64,000 nucleotides of DNA from Niveibacterium microcysteis (GTDB taxonomy: Bacteria; Pseudomonadota; Gammaproteobacteria; Burkholderiales; Rhodocyclaceae), in NCBI RefSeq assembly GCF_017161445.1, contig NZ_CP071060.1, forward strand, positions 3,720,001 to 3,784,000. The letters are read 5' to 3'. Each line of letters begins with the position of its first letter. Within the stretch, counting starts at the first letter, position 1. This document shows, piece after piece, positions 56,712 to 64,000 of the stretch. The position numbers and the translations under genes were made by a program. A model generated the notes under the pieces. That model made no database searches. It saw only the letters and a program-made list of their open reading frames with translations, and was not told the DNA's origin.

Positions 56712-59450
56712 ATGGGCACGCAAATCAGCGTCGCCCGCCTTGCGGGCGTCACCCACCTCTACGGGCACACCGCGGCGATCGAAGCCATCACGCTCGACCT
56801 GCCCGCGGGCTGCATGGTCGGCTTCATCGGGCCGGACGGCGTCGGCAAGTCCAGCGTGCTCGCACTGATCGCCGGCGCGCGCAAGTTGCAGCAAGGCAGC
56901 GTCGAAGTGCTCGGCGCCGAGATGCGAAACGCGCGTGCTCGTGCCACCGTGCAGCCGCGCATCGCGTACATGCCGCAAGGCCTGGGGCGCAACCTCTACC
57001 CCACGCTATCGGTGTTCGAGAACGTGGATTTCTTCGCCCGGCTGTTTGGCCAGGGGCGCGCCGAGCGCCATGCGCGCATCGCGGATCTGCTCACCGCCAC
57101 TGGCCTCGCACCCTTCCGCGACCGCCCTGCCGCCAAGCTCTCCGGCGGCATGAAGCAGAAGCTCGGACTGTGCTGCGCATTGATTCACGACCCGGATCTG
57201 TTGATCCTCGACGAGCCGACCACCGGGGTCGATCCGCTCTCGCGCCGCCAGTTCTGGGAGCTGATCGATCGCATCCGAGCCCGGCACGGCAACATGAGCG
57301 TGCTGGTCGCCACCGCCTACATGGAAGAAGCTGCCCGCTTCGATACGCTGGTGGCGATGGATGCCGGGCAGGTGATCGGCCACGGCACGCCGGCCGAACT
57401 GCGCGCGCAGACCGGTCAGGAAACACTCGAAGAGGTTTTCATCGCCTTGCTGCCCGAAGCGCGCCGCAAGGCCCACCAGGCGCTGACGATTCCGCCGCGC
57501 GACGCACACGAAGCCGAGATCGCAATCGAGGCCGAGGGCCTGACGCAGCGCTTCGGCGACTTTACCGCGGTCGACAACGTGAGCTTCCGCATCGGGCGCG
57601 GCGAGATCTTCGGCTTCCTCGGCTCCAACGGCTGCGGCAAGACAACCACGATGAAGATGCTCACCGGCCTGCTGCCGCCCACTGCAGGCAGCGCGCGGCT
57701 GTTCGGCAAGCCGGTCGATGCCACATCACTTGAGACCCGCAAGCAGGTCGGCTACATGTCGCAGGCCTTCTCGCTGTACGGCGAGCTGACGGTGCGGCAG
57801 AACCTGTGGCTGCACGCGCAGCTCTTCCATCTGGCGCCGGATCACATCGGCCCGCGCATCGACGCCCTGGTCGAGCGCTTCGGCCTCGCGCCACATCTGG
57901 ACGCGGCTGCCGACGCGTTGCCGCTGGGCATCCGCCAACGCCTCTCGCTCGCCGTGGCGGTGGTGCATGAGCCGCAGCTGCTGATCCTCGACGAACCGAC
58001 TTCGGGCGTGGACCCGATCGCGCGTGACGATTTCTGGCGGCTGCTGGTCGAACTCTCGCGCGAACAGGGCGTCACGATCTTCATCTCAACCCACTTCATG
58101 AACGAGGCCGAGCGCTGCGACCGCATCTCGCTGATGCACGCCGGCCGCGTACTCGCGAGCGACACGCCGACAGCGCTGCGCGAAGGCCGCGGCGCGGCCA
58201 CGCTGGAGGAAGCCTTCATCGCTTACCTCGAAGCCGCAGCCGGCGCCCCCTCACCCGAAAGCCCGCTCGCCGAAACGCAGCCAACGCCCACGGCAGCGGG
58301 CAAGTCTCACAGCCCACCGCCACGCTTTTCGCTGCGCCGCCTGCTCGGCTATGCCTACCGTGAAACGCTGGAGCTGCGCCGCGACCCGATCCGCCTGACC
58401 TTTGCGCTGCTCGGTTCGGTGCTGCTGATGTTCATCCTCGGCTACGGCATCTCGATGGATGTGCAAGACCTGCGCTTCGCGGTGCTCGACCGCGACCAGA
58501 GCCCGGAGAGCCGCGCCTACATCGAGAACTTCGCGGGCAGCCGCTACTTCATCGTGCAGCCGCCGATCGCTGACCCCGCCGCGCTGGATCAGCGCGTGGC
58601 AAGCGGCCAACTCGCGCTGGCGATCGAGATACCGCCGCGCTACGGCGCCGACCTGCGCGCCGGCCGCGCGCCGACGCTGGCCATCTATGTGGATGGCGCA
58701 ATGCCCTTCCGTGGCGAAACGGTGCGCGGCTATGCCGAGGGTGCGCATCTCACGTATCTGGCCGACCTCGTTGCACGCAAGACCGGCATCACTCCGAGCG
58801 CGATGCCCGCGGACCTGGAAGTGCGCTACCGCTACAACCAGGACTTCAAGAGCATCTACGCGATGGTGCCGGCAGTGATTCCGCTGCTGCTGGTGTTCGT
58901 GCCGGCGATCCTGATGGCGCTCGCGGTGGTGCGCGAGAAGGAGCTGGGCAGCATCACCAACCTCTATGTCACACCGGTGACGCGGCTCGAATTCCTGCTC
59001 GGCAAGCAGCTGCCCTACATCGCGGTCGCGATGGTCAGTTTCTTCGGGCTGACACTGCAGGCGGTCACGGTGTTCGGCGTTCCGATCAAAGGCAGCATGC
59101 TCGCGCTGACGGTCGGCGCCCTGCTCTACGTTACCGCCACAACCGGTATCGGGCTGTTGATGTCCACCTTCACCCGCACGCAGATCGCGGCGCTGGCTGC
59201 GACCGGCATCCTGACGATGCTGCCGACGGTGCAGTTCTCCGGCCTCACCGAGCCGGTCAGCTCGCTCGACGGTATCGGCCCGTGGATCGGCCGCTTCTAC
59301 CCGGCGACCTACTTCCTCGTGATCAGCCGCGGCATCTTCACGAAAGCGCTCGGTTTCTCCGAACTGGTCTGGCAGTACACGGCGCTCGCCGCCTTCATCC
59401 CGGCGCTGACGCTGCTGTGCTGGGCACTACTGGCCAAACAGGAGCGCTGA
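56712..59450 (+). CDS. rbbA: RbbA-like ABC transporter: two ATPase domains fused to a permease
   Basis: The 912-residue product matches the length and order of E. coli RbbA/YhiH. ATPase 1 has the unusual Walker [10 protein letters not shown] (near 38-46), signature [15 protein letters not shown] and [14 protein letters not shown]. ATPase 2 (about 270-500) has [24 protein letters not shown] in place of a normal LSGGQ, and [16 protein letters not shown]-terminal ABC-2 permease of about six helices follows. RbbA was described as a ribosome-associated ATPase, but the fused permease and neighbouring HlyD and YhhJ genes say exporter. The stop at 59450 is 2 bp before the next start. Confidence 0.93.
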   Translation: MGTQISVARLAGVTHLYGHTAAIEAITLDLPAGCMVGFIGPDGVGKSSVLALIAGARKLQQGSVEVLGAEMRNARARATVQPRIAYMPQGLGRNLYPTLSVFENVDFFARLFGQGRAERHARIADLLTATGLAPFRDRPAAKLSGGMKQKLGLCCALIHDPDLLILDEPTTGVDPLSRRQFWELIDRIRARHGNMSVLVATAYMEEAARFDTLVAMDAGQVIGHGTPAELRAQTGQETLEEVFIALLPEARRKAHQALTIPPRDAHEAEIAIEAEGLTQRFGDFTAVDNVSFRIGRGEIFGFLGSNGCGKTTTMKMLTGLLPPTAGSARLFGKPVDATSLETRKQVGYMSQAFSLYGELTVRQNLWLHAQLFHLAPDHIGPRIDALVERFGLAPHLDAAADALPLGIRQRLSLAVAVVHEPQLLILDEPTSGVDPIARDDFWRLLVELSREQGVTIFISTHFMNEAERCDRISLMHAGRVLASDTPTALREGRGAATLEEAFIAYLEAAAGAPSPESPLAETQPTPTAAGKSHSPPPRFSLRRLLGYAYRETLELRRDPIRLTFALLGSVLLMFILGYGISMDVQDLRFAVLDRDQSPESRAYIENFAGSRYFIVQPPIADPAALDQRVASGQLALAIEIPPRYGADLRAGRAPTLAIYVDGAMPFRGETVRGYAEGAHLTYLADLVARKTGITPSAMPADLEVRYRYNQDFKSIYAMVPAVIPLLLVFVPAILMALAVVREKELGSITNLYVTPVTRLEFLLGKQLPYIAVAMVSFFGLTLQAVTVFGVPIKGSMLALTVGALLYVTATTGIGLLMSTFTRTQIAALAATGILTMLPTVQFSGLTEPVSSLDGIGPWIGRFYPATYFLVISRGIFTKALGFSELVWQYTALAAFIPALTLLCWALLAKQER

Positions 59451-59452
59451 AC

Positions 59453-60580
59453 ATGAGAACGCTCGCCAACATCTTCCGCCTCGGTCTGAAAGAGCTGCGC
59501 TGTCTGTTCGCCGACCGGGTGCTGCTGATCCTGATCGTCTGGGCTTTCTCGGGCGGCGTGTACACCGCGGCGAGCGGTATGTCGCGCGAACTTCACAACG
59601 CGCCGGTCGCCATCGTCGACATGGATCACTCGCCGCTTTCGCAACGCATTGCAGGCGCCTTCTACGCCCCCTACTTCCGCCCGCCGCAGGCCGCGACCCT
59701 GAGCGAGGCGGACGCTGGCCTAGATACCGGCCGCTTCTCGTTTGCGCTGGTGATCCCGGCGAACTTCCAGCGTGACCTCTCCGCCGGCAAGCGTCCGGAA
59801 CTTCAACTGGCGATCGACGCCACCAACATGGGCCAGAGCTTCATCGGCGCGAGCTACATCCAGCACATCATCGCTGGCGAACTCAACGAATACCTTACCG
59901 GCACACGCAGCACTGCGACTTCGCCGATCCAGCTCGCCACCCGCGTGCGCTTCAACCCCAACCTCACCGGCTTCTGGTTCGGCGGCGTGATGGAGGTGAT
60001 CAACAACATCACGCTGCTGTCGATCATCCTGGTCGGCGCGGCCTTCATCCGCGAGCGCGAGCACGGCACGCTGGAACACCTGCTGGTGATGCCGCTGACG
60101 CCGCTGGAAATCATGCTCGCCAAGGTTTGGGCCAATGCGCTGGTGGTGCTGGTCGCCGCAAGCTTCGGCCTGATGGTGATCGTGCAGGCGGTGATGCGGG
60201 TGCCGGTGGCGGGCTCGGTGCTGCTGTTCCTCGTTGGCGCCGCGTGCTTCCTGTTCGCCGCGGCTTCCATCGGCATCTGGCTTGGCACCGTTGCGCGCTC
60301 AATGCCGCAGCTGGGGCTGCTGATCATCCTGATCGTGATTCCGCTGCAGCTGCTGTCGGGCGGCGTGACACCGCGAGAGAGCATGCCGCGGCTGGTGCAG
60401 GCCATCATGCTCGGCGCGCCGACCACCTGGTTCGTGCGCTTCGCACAGGCGATCCTCTACCGCGGCGCGGGTTTCGATGTGGTGTGGCCGGACTTTCTCG
60501 CGATCCTCGCTATCGGCGGGGTCTTCTTTGCGATCGCGCTGGCCCGTTTCCGCAAGGCGGTCACGCAGACCCAGCTCTAG
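59453..60580 (+). CDS. ABC-2 type permease (YhhJ-like)
   Basis: The 375-residue protein has one N-terminal helix (about residues 20-40), a large periplasmic domain with VAIVDMDHSPLSQRIAGAFYAPYFRPPQAATL, and five C-terminal helices with FIREREHGTLEHLLVMPLTPLEIMLAKVWANALVVL. This is the ABC-2 permease layout of YhhJ (374 residues in E. coli). It is the partner permease of the RbbA-like protein, from which it is 2 bp separated. Substrate is unknown; drugs, lipids or toxic compounds are usual for the family. Confidence 0.92.
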   Translation: MRTLANIFRLGLKELRCLFADRVLLILIVWAFSGGVYTAASGMSRELHNAPVAIVDMDHSPLSQRIAGAFYAPYFRPPQAATLSEADAGLDTGRFSFALVIPANFQRDLSAGKRPELQLAIDATNMGQSFIGASYIQHIIAGELNEYLTGTRSTATSPIQLATRVRFNPNLTGFWFGGVMEVINNITLLSIILVGAAFIREREHGTLEHLLVMPLTPLEIMLAKVWANALVVLVAASFGLMVIVQAVMRVPVAGSVLLFLVGAACFLFAAASIGIWLGTVARSMPQLGLLIILIVIPLQLLSGGVTPRESMPRLVQAIMLGAPTTWFVRFAQAILYRGAGFDVVWPDFLAILAIGGVFFAIALARFRKAVTQTQL

Positions 60581-60698
60581 GCGGAAGCCACCTTGCACTG
60601 CAACATGACTGCACCTTCATTGGCATTGAACAAACACTGAAGTTCTCCGGCGCCCCGCCGTAATAACATGCTGGAAACGCAAAGGCGCGTCGCAGCCC

Positions 60699-63068
60699 AT
60701 GCTCATCAGAACCCGATCGCTACGCACATCGATCCTGCTGTTCGTCGCCATCGGCCTGGCGCTACCAGCGCTTTTTGCGCTGCCTGTGCTCTACAAAAGT
60801 TATCAGGCCGAGGTGGAACGGCGCATCGCGCTGCAGCTCGACCAGTACGCCAACATCCTCGCCTTCGGTGCCCGCGAGCCGCTCTGGAACCTGAGCCCGG
60901 ACGCCGTGCGGCCCCTCGTCGAAGCGGTGTTGAGCGACCCGGACGTCGTGCTGGTCACGATCGTTGACCGTACCGCCGGCCCACTGCTTGAAATCAAACG
61001 CGGCGCTCCCAACGCGCAGATCCGCCAGACCGGGCGCAAGGTCATCTACAAGGAACGCGAACTCGGCACGGTGAACGTAGGCGTCACCGGCGACACCGTG
61101 CGGGCACAGCAATTGCGCCAGATGGGGGCTTTCGCCGGCACCGCGTTGCTGCAGCTGGGCTTTGCCGCGGTCATGATCTTCTGGCTGTTGCGGCGGCGCC
61201 TGGTCGCCCCGCTGGCCTCTCTCGGCAACGCCGCGGACGCGCTCGCGCGCGGCGAGCTGTCGCAGGAGATCCCGTCGCGCGGCGACGATGAGATCGGCCA
61301 CCTCGCAAGCCGCCTCGAAGTCACGCGGCGTGAATTGCTGGGCCTCTTCGCCGACCTGGAAGCCAAGAACGTGGCGCTGGGCCGCGAACTCGAGGAGCGA
61401 CAGCGCTCCGAAACAGCGCGGCGCGAGTCCGAGGAACGCCTGTCTACCGTGTTCGCGCTGACGGCAACGCCGATGTCGGTCGCGCGCAAGGAAGATGGCT
61501 TGTTCCGGATGGTGAACCCGGCCTGGGAGCGCACCTTCGGCTATGCCAAGGGCGAGGTGCTGGGCCAGCGTGCCAGCGACATCCCGCTCTGGATCGACCC
61601 GGAGATGCGCGCCAGCTGCATTGCGGAAATCGATGAGAAGGGCCTGCTCGAAGGACGCGAGGTCTGGATGCGCACCTACGATGGCGTCGGCCTGCTGATG
61701 GAGGCATCGGCCCGCCAGTTCCGTGCCGGCGGCGAGGAGTTGCTGGTCTGGAACCTGCGCGACATCACGCAGGAACGTGCCGCCGAAGAGGCGCTGCGCG
61801 AGAGCGAGCAGCGCTTTGCAGCACTGTTCCACCACGCGCCGGTCGCCCTGTGCATTGTCGATCTTGAGCACACCGCCGAGATCCTGGACGTCAACACCCA
61901 GTTTGAACGCGACTTCGGTCGCTCACTCAGCGACTGCATCGGCCGGCCCTTGGCGCGCCTTGGGCTGTGGGCGAGCGGCGACGATGCGGACCGTTTCGAC
62001 GGGATGCTCAACGCGATCGACGAGCAGGAGAAGATCAGCGCCTGGACGGTATCGGCCGACGGCACGCGCGCCTGCTACGACATCGCGGGACGCCGCGTTA
62101 CGCTGCACGGCCGCGCCTGCTTCATCTGGAGCGCAATCGACGTGACGCCGATCATCAACGCCAAGGCGGAAGTCGAAGAGATCAACCGTACGCTGGAAGA
62201 CAAGGTCGCACGCCGCACGCACGATCTGGAATCTGCCAACCGCGAGCTGGGCGAACTGCTCAACCGTCTGCAGACCGCGCAGACGCACCTCGTGCAGAAC
62301 GAAAAGCTGGCCGCGCTAGGCCGATTGGTGGCGGGCATCGCGCACGAGCTGAACACCCCGATCGGCAATTGCCTGATGGTCGCGACCACGCTGGAAGACC
62401 ACCGGCACGAACTCAATTCCGCGCTGGAGAGCGGGCTGCGGCGCAGCACGCTGAGCGAGTTCCTCGCCGACCTCGCCGACGGCAACGACACGCTGCTGCG
62501 CAACCTGCAGCGCGCGGCGGATCTGGTTTCAAGCTTCAAGCAGATCGCGGTAGACCAGATCGGTGCGCGTCGGCGGGTCTTCGACCTGCGCGAAATCGCC
62601 CGCGAGATCGAGGTCACGCTGGCACCAACCTTCCGCAAGGCAGGCTGCACCTTCGCCAACGAGATTCCGGCCGGTCTTGAATTCGACAGCTACCCGGGCG
62701 CGCTGGGCCAGGTCATCACCAACCTGACCACCAACGCCATCACGCACGGTTTTGAAACCCACACCGGCGGCCGCATCAAGATCAGCGCCGAAGTGGAAGG
62801 CGAGCAGCATGTGAAGCTGGTTTTCGAGGACGATGGCCAAGGCATTCCGGCCGAAAACCTGCCGCGTATCTTCGACCCCTTCTTCACCACCAAACTCGGC
62901 CGAGGCGGCACCGGGCTTGGCCTCAACATCGTCTACACCATCGTCACCGGCGTGCTGGGCGGCGCGATCCGCGTCGAGAGCACCACCGGCGAAGGCACCC
63001 GTTTCATCCTGACCTTGCCGCGCCGCGCCCCGCAGCGCGCCGACGACGACGACCCGGGAATTGCATGA
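60699..63068 (+). CDS. PAS-domain sensor histidine kinase
   Basis: The 789-residue membrane kinase has two helices around a periplasmic domain (helix 1 about residues 12-30, helix 2 about 143-167), a HAMP-like segment LVAPLASLGNAADALARGELSQEIPSRGDDEI, two PAS domains (about 245-360 and 365-480), and a coiled coil. The dimerisation domain has phospho-acceptor His549 in AGIAHELNTPIGN. The ATPase has N-box TNAITHG, EDDGQGIPAENLPRIFDPFFTTK and GTGLGLNIVYTIV. No receiver domain is attached. It overlaps the HD-GYP response regulator start as ATGA, so the two form a coupled pair. Confidence 0.94.
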   Translation: MLIRTRSLRTSILLFVAIGLALPALFALPVLYKSYQAEVERRIALQLDQYANILAFGAREPLWNLSPDAVRPLVEAVLSDPDVVLVTIVDRTAGPLLEIKRGAPNAQIRQTGRKVIYKERELGTVNVGVTGDTVRAQQLRQMGAFAGTALLQLGFAAVMIFWLLRRRLVAPLASLGNAADALARGELSQEIPSRGDDEIGHLASRLEVTRRELLGLFADLEAKNVALGRELEERQRSETARRESEERLSTVFALTATPMSVARKEDGLFRMVNPAWERTFGYAKGEVLGQRASDIPLWIDPEMRASCIAEIDEKGLLEGREVWMRTYDGVGLLMEASARQFRAGGEELLVWNLRDITQERAAEEALRESEQRFAALFHHAPVALCIVDLEHTAEILDVNTQFERDFGRSLSDCIGRPLARLGLWASGDDADRFDGMLNAIDEQEKISAWTVSADGTRACYDIAGRRVTLHGRACFIWSAIDVTPIINAKAEVEEINRTLEDKVARRTHDLESANRELGELLNRLQTAQTHLVQNEKLAALGRLVAGIAHELNTPIGNCLMVATTLEDHRHELNSALESGLRRSTLSEFLADLADGNDTLLRNLQRAADLVSSFKQIAVDQIGARRRVFDLREIAREIEVTLAPTFRKAGCTFANEIPAGLEFDSYPGALGQVITNLTTNAITHGFETHTGGRIKISAEVEGEQHVKLVFEDDGQGIPAENLPRIFDPFFTTKLGRGGTGLGLNIVYTIVTGVLGGAIRVESTTGEGTRFILTLPRRAPQRADDDDPGIA

Positions 63069-64000
63069 TGAGTAGCACCAGCGTTCCTTCCAAGGACTTC
63101 CGGAATCGCGCAATGAAGGTTGTGATCATCGATGACACGCCGGTCAACCTGGCCTTGATGCAGGCGCTCGTGGCCCGCGTCGAGAATTGCGAGACGCTGA
63201 CTTTTTCCGACCCGCAGCAGGGGCTGACGCACTGCATGCTGGAGCAGCCCGATCTGCTGATCGTCGACTACATGATGCCGGAGCTCGACGGCATCGAGCT
63301 GATCCGCCGCTTCCGTGAGGCGCATTCCAACGAGGATGTGCCTATCCTCATGGTTACCGCCGCGCATGAGAAAACAGTGCGCTTCGATGCGCTCGAAAGC
63401 GGCGCCACCGACTTCCTCACCAAGCCCGTCGACAAGAACGAGTTCATCCCGCGCGCACGGAACATGCTGCGCCTGAGGCAGCATTCCCTGATGCTCGCGA
63501 ATCGAGCCGAAGAGCTGGCGGAGGCGGTCAGGCGCGCCACCGCAGACATCCACGAACGCGAGCGCGAGACCGTAACGCGGCTTGCGAAAGCCGCCGAGTT
63601 CCGCGACCCCGAGACCGGTTCGCACATCCAGCGCATGGCGTATTTCTCGGCCATGATCGGGCGCGAGTTGCAGCTCGATTCCGCGGTCTGCGAGATGCTG
63701 CTCGCCGCCGCGCCGATGCATGACGTCGGCAAACTGGGCACGCCCGACGCGATCCTGCTCAAACCCGGCCGGCTGACACCGGACGAGTTCGAGATCATGA
63801 AGCGGCACGCCGCGATCGGGCACGAGATTCTGAAGGACTCCGCCTCACCGGTGCTGCACATGGCCGCCGAGATCGCCCTGACCCACCACGAGAAGTTCGA
63901 CGGCAGCGGTTACCCGCAGGGGCTCGCAGGCGAGACCATTCCGCTGATCGGCCGGATCGTCGCAGTGGCGGATGTATTCGACGCGCTGACTTCGACACGC
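63065..64000 (+). CDS. HD-GYP response regulator (3' end cut off by window)
   Basis: At least 312 residues are visible. A receiver domain (KVVIIDDTPVNLALMQALV, phospho-acceptor Asp68 in LLIVDYMMPELDG, conserved Lys in FLTKPVDK) is followed by a helical linker. The HD-GYP domain has MHDVGKLGTPDAILLKPGRLT, ALTHHEKFDGSGYPQGL and IVAVADVFDALTS. The complete HD and GYP motifs predict a cyclic di-GMP phosphodiesterase switched by phosphorylation from the adjoining kinase, whose stop codon overlaps this start by 4 bp. Only the last part of the domain lies beyond the window. Confidence 0.93.
   Translation, partial: MMSSTSVPSKDFRNRAMKVVIIDDTPVNLALMQALVARVENCETLTFSDPQQGLTHCMLEQPDLLIVDYMMPELDGIELIRRFREAHSNEDVPILMVTAAHEKTVRFDALESGATDFLTKPVDKNEFIPRARNMLRLRQHSLMLANRAEELAEAVRRATADIHERERETVTRLAKAAEFRDPETGSHIQRMAYFSAMIGRELQLDSAVCEMLLAAAPMHDVGKLGTPDAILLKPGRLTPDEFEIMKRHAAIGHEILKDSASPVLHMAAEIALTHHEKFDGSGYPQGLAGETIPLIGRIVAVADVFDALTSTR

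Noticed and set aside
1..64000. tRNA/rRNA genes, CRISPR arrays, insertion sequences, phage or secretion-system clusters
   Set aside because: I looked for cloverleaf-like sequences, regular direct repeats, transposase motifs and phage or defence genes and found none; with no tools a small RNA gene could still be missed.

Overview
The window reads as chromosomal DNA of a GC-rich, Gram-negative betaproteobacterium, most likely a Rhodocyclales/Zoogloeaceae-type heterotroph. The clues are a PEP-CTERM surface protein with a PrsT-type TPR protein, a CysB-controlled sulfate-assimilation operon with a DUF934 gene and no cysJ, a PsrA-type TetR regulator beside FadE, and a TrpRS with a C-terminal extension. 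I see no rRNA, tRNA, CRISPR array, insertion sequence or prophage. Genes are tightly packed, and several starts were moved inward from the longest reading frame using ribosome-binding sites, family N-termini and flanking signals.

Layout. 1-8.6 kb: a truncated NTF2-like gene, recG, an acyltransferase of apparently lower GC, a zinc metallopeptidase, then the run DUF2802 / SPOR protein / fliW / ridA ending at a clear terminator, a divergent YdcF-like gene, and an autoregulated MerR gene overlapping a carboxymuconolactone-decarboxylase gene. 8.6-12.3 kb: aldehyde dehydrogenase, Tat-exported small subunit and GMC oxidoreductase. 12.6-14 kb: a repeat lipoprotein. 14-27.6 kb: a large fatty-acid beta-oxidation island, all on the minus strand: PsrA-type regulator, FadE, two thiolases, two multifunctional hydratase/dehydrogenases with opposite domain order, a DegV fatty-acid-binding protein, a hotdog thioesterase and FadL. 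27.7-34.1 kb: an Atm1-type ABC exporter, an orphan ParA, a PEP-CTERM protein and PrsT. 34.4-38.7 kb: gltIJKL and an asparaginase. 38.7-47.8 kb: a Kef-type antiporter, cysB and, divergently, a TauE-like exporter, cysI, DUF934, cysH, cysD and cysN. 48-52.2 kb: two solitary periplasmic binding-like proteins, a diguanylate cyclase, a decayed Tsx-like porin pseudogene and a CPBP protease. 52.2-55.5 kb: HAD phosphatase, trpS, a methyltransferase and a periplasmic FKBP. 55.7-60.6 kb: a yhiI-rbbA-yhhJ-type transporter operon. 60.7 kb to the end: a PAS histidine kinase translationally coupled to an HD-GYP response regulator cut off by the window edge.

The observation I rate highest is an 18-bp inverted repeat (ideal form CCATACG-N4-CGTATGG) found upstream of four separate transcription units: the alcohol/aldehyde operon, the FadN-type operon, degV, and psrA-fadE-thiolase. 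It suggests a local lipid-catabolism regulon that ties an exported alcohol oxidase and a DegV protein to beta-oxidation. The psrA promoter also carries a second, PsrA-like site at the predicted transcription start. A second notable item is a Tsx-like outer-membrane protein pseudogene at about 50.8-51.3 kb, recognisable only by joining pieces from different frames across stop codons.
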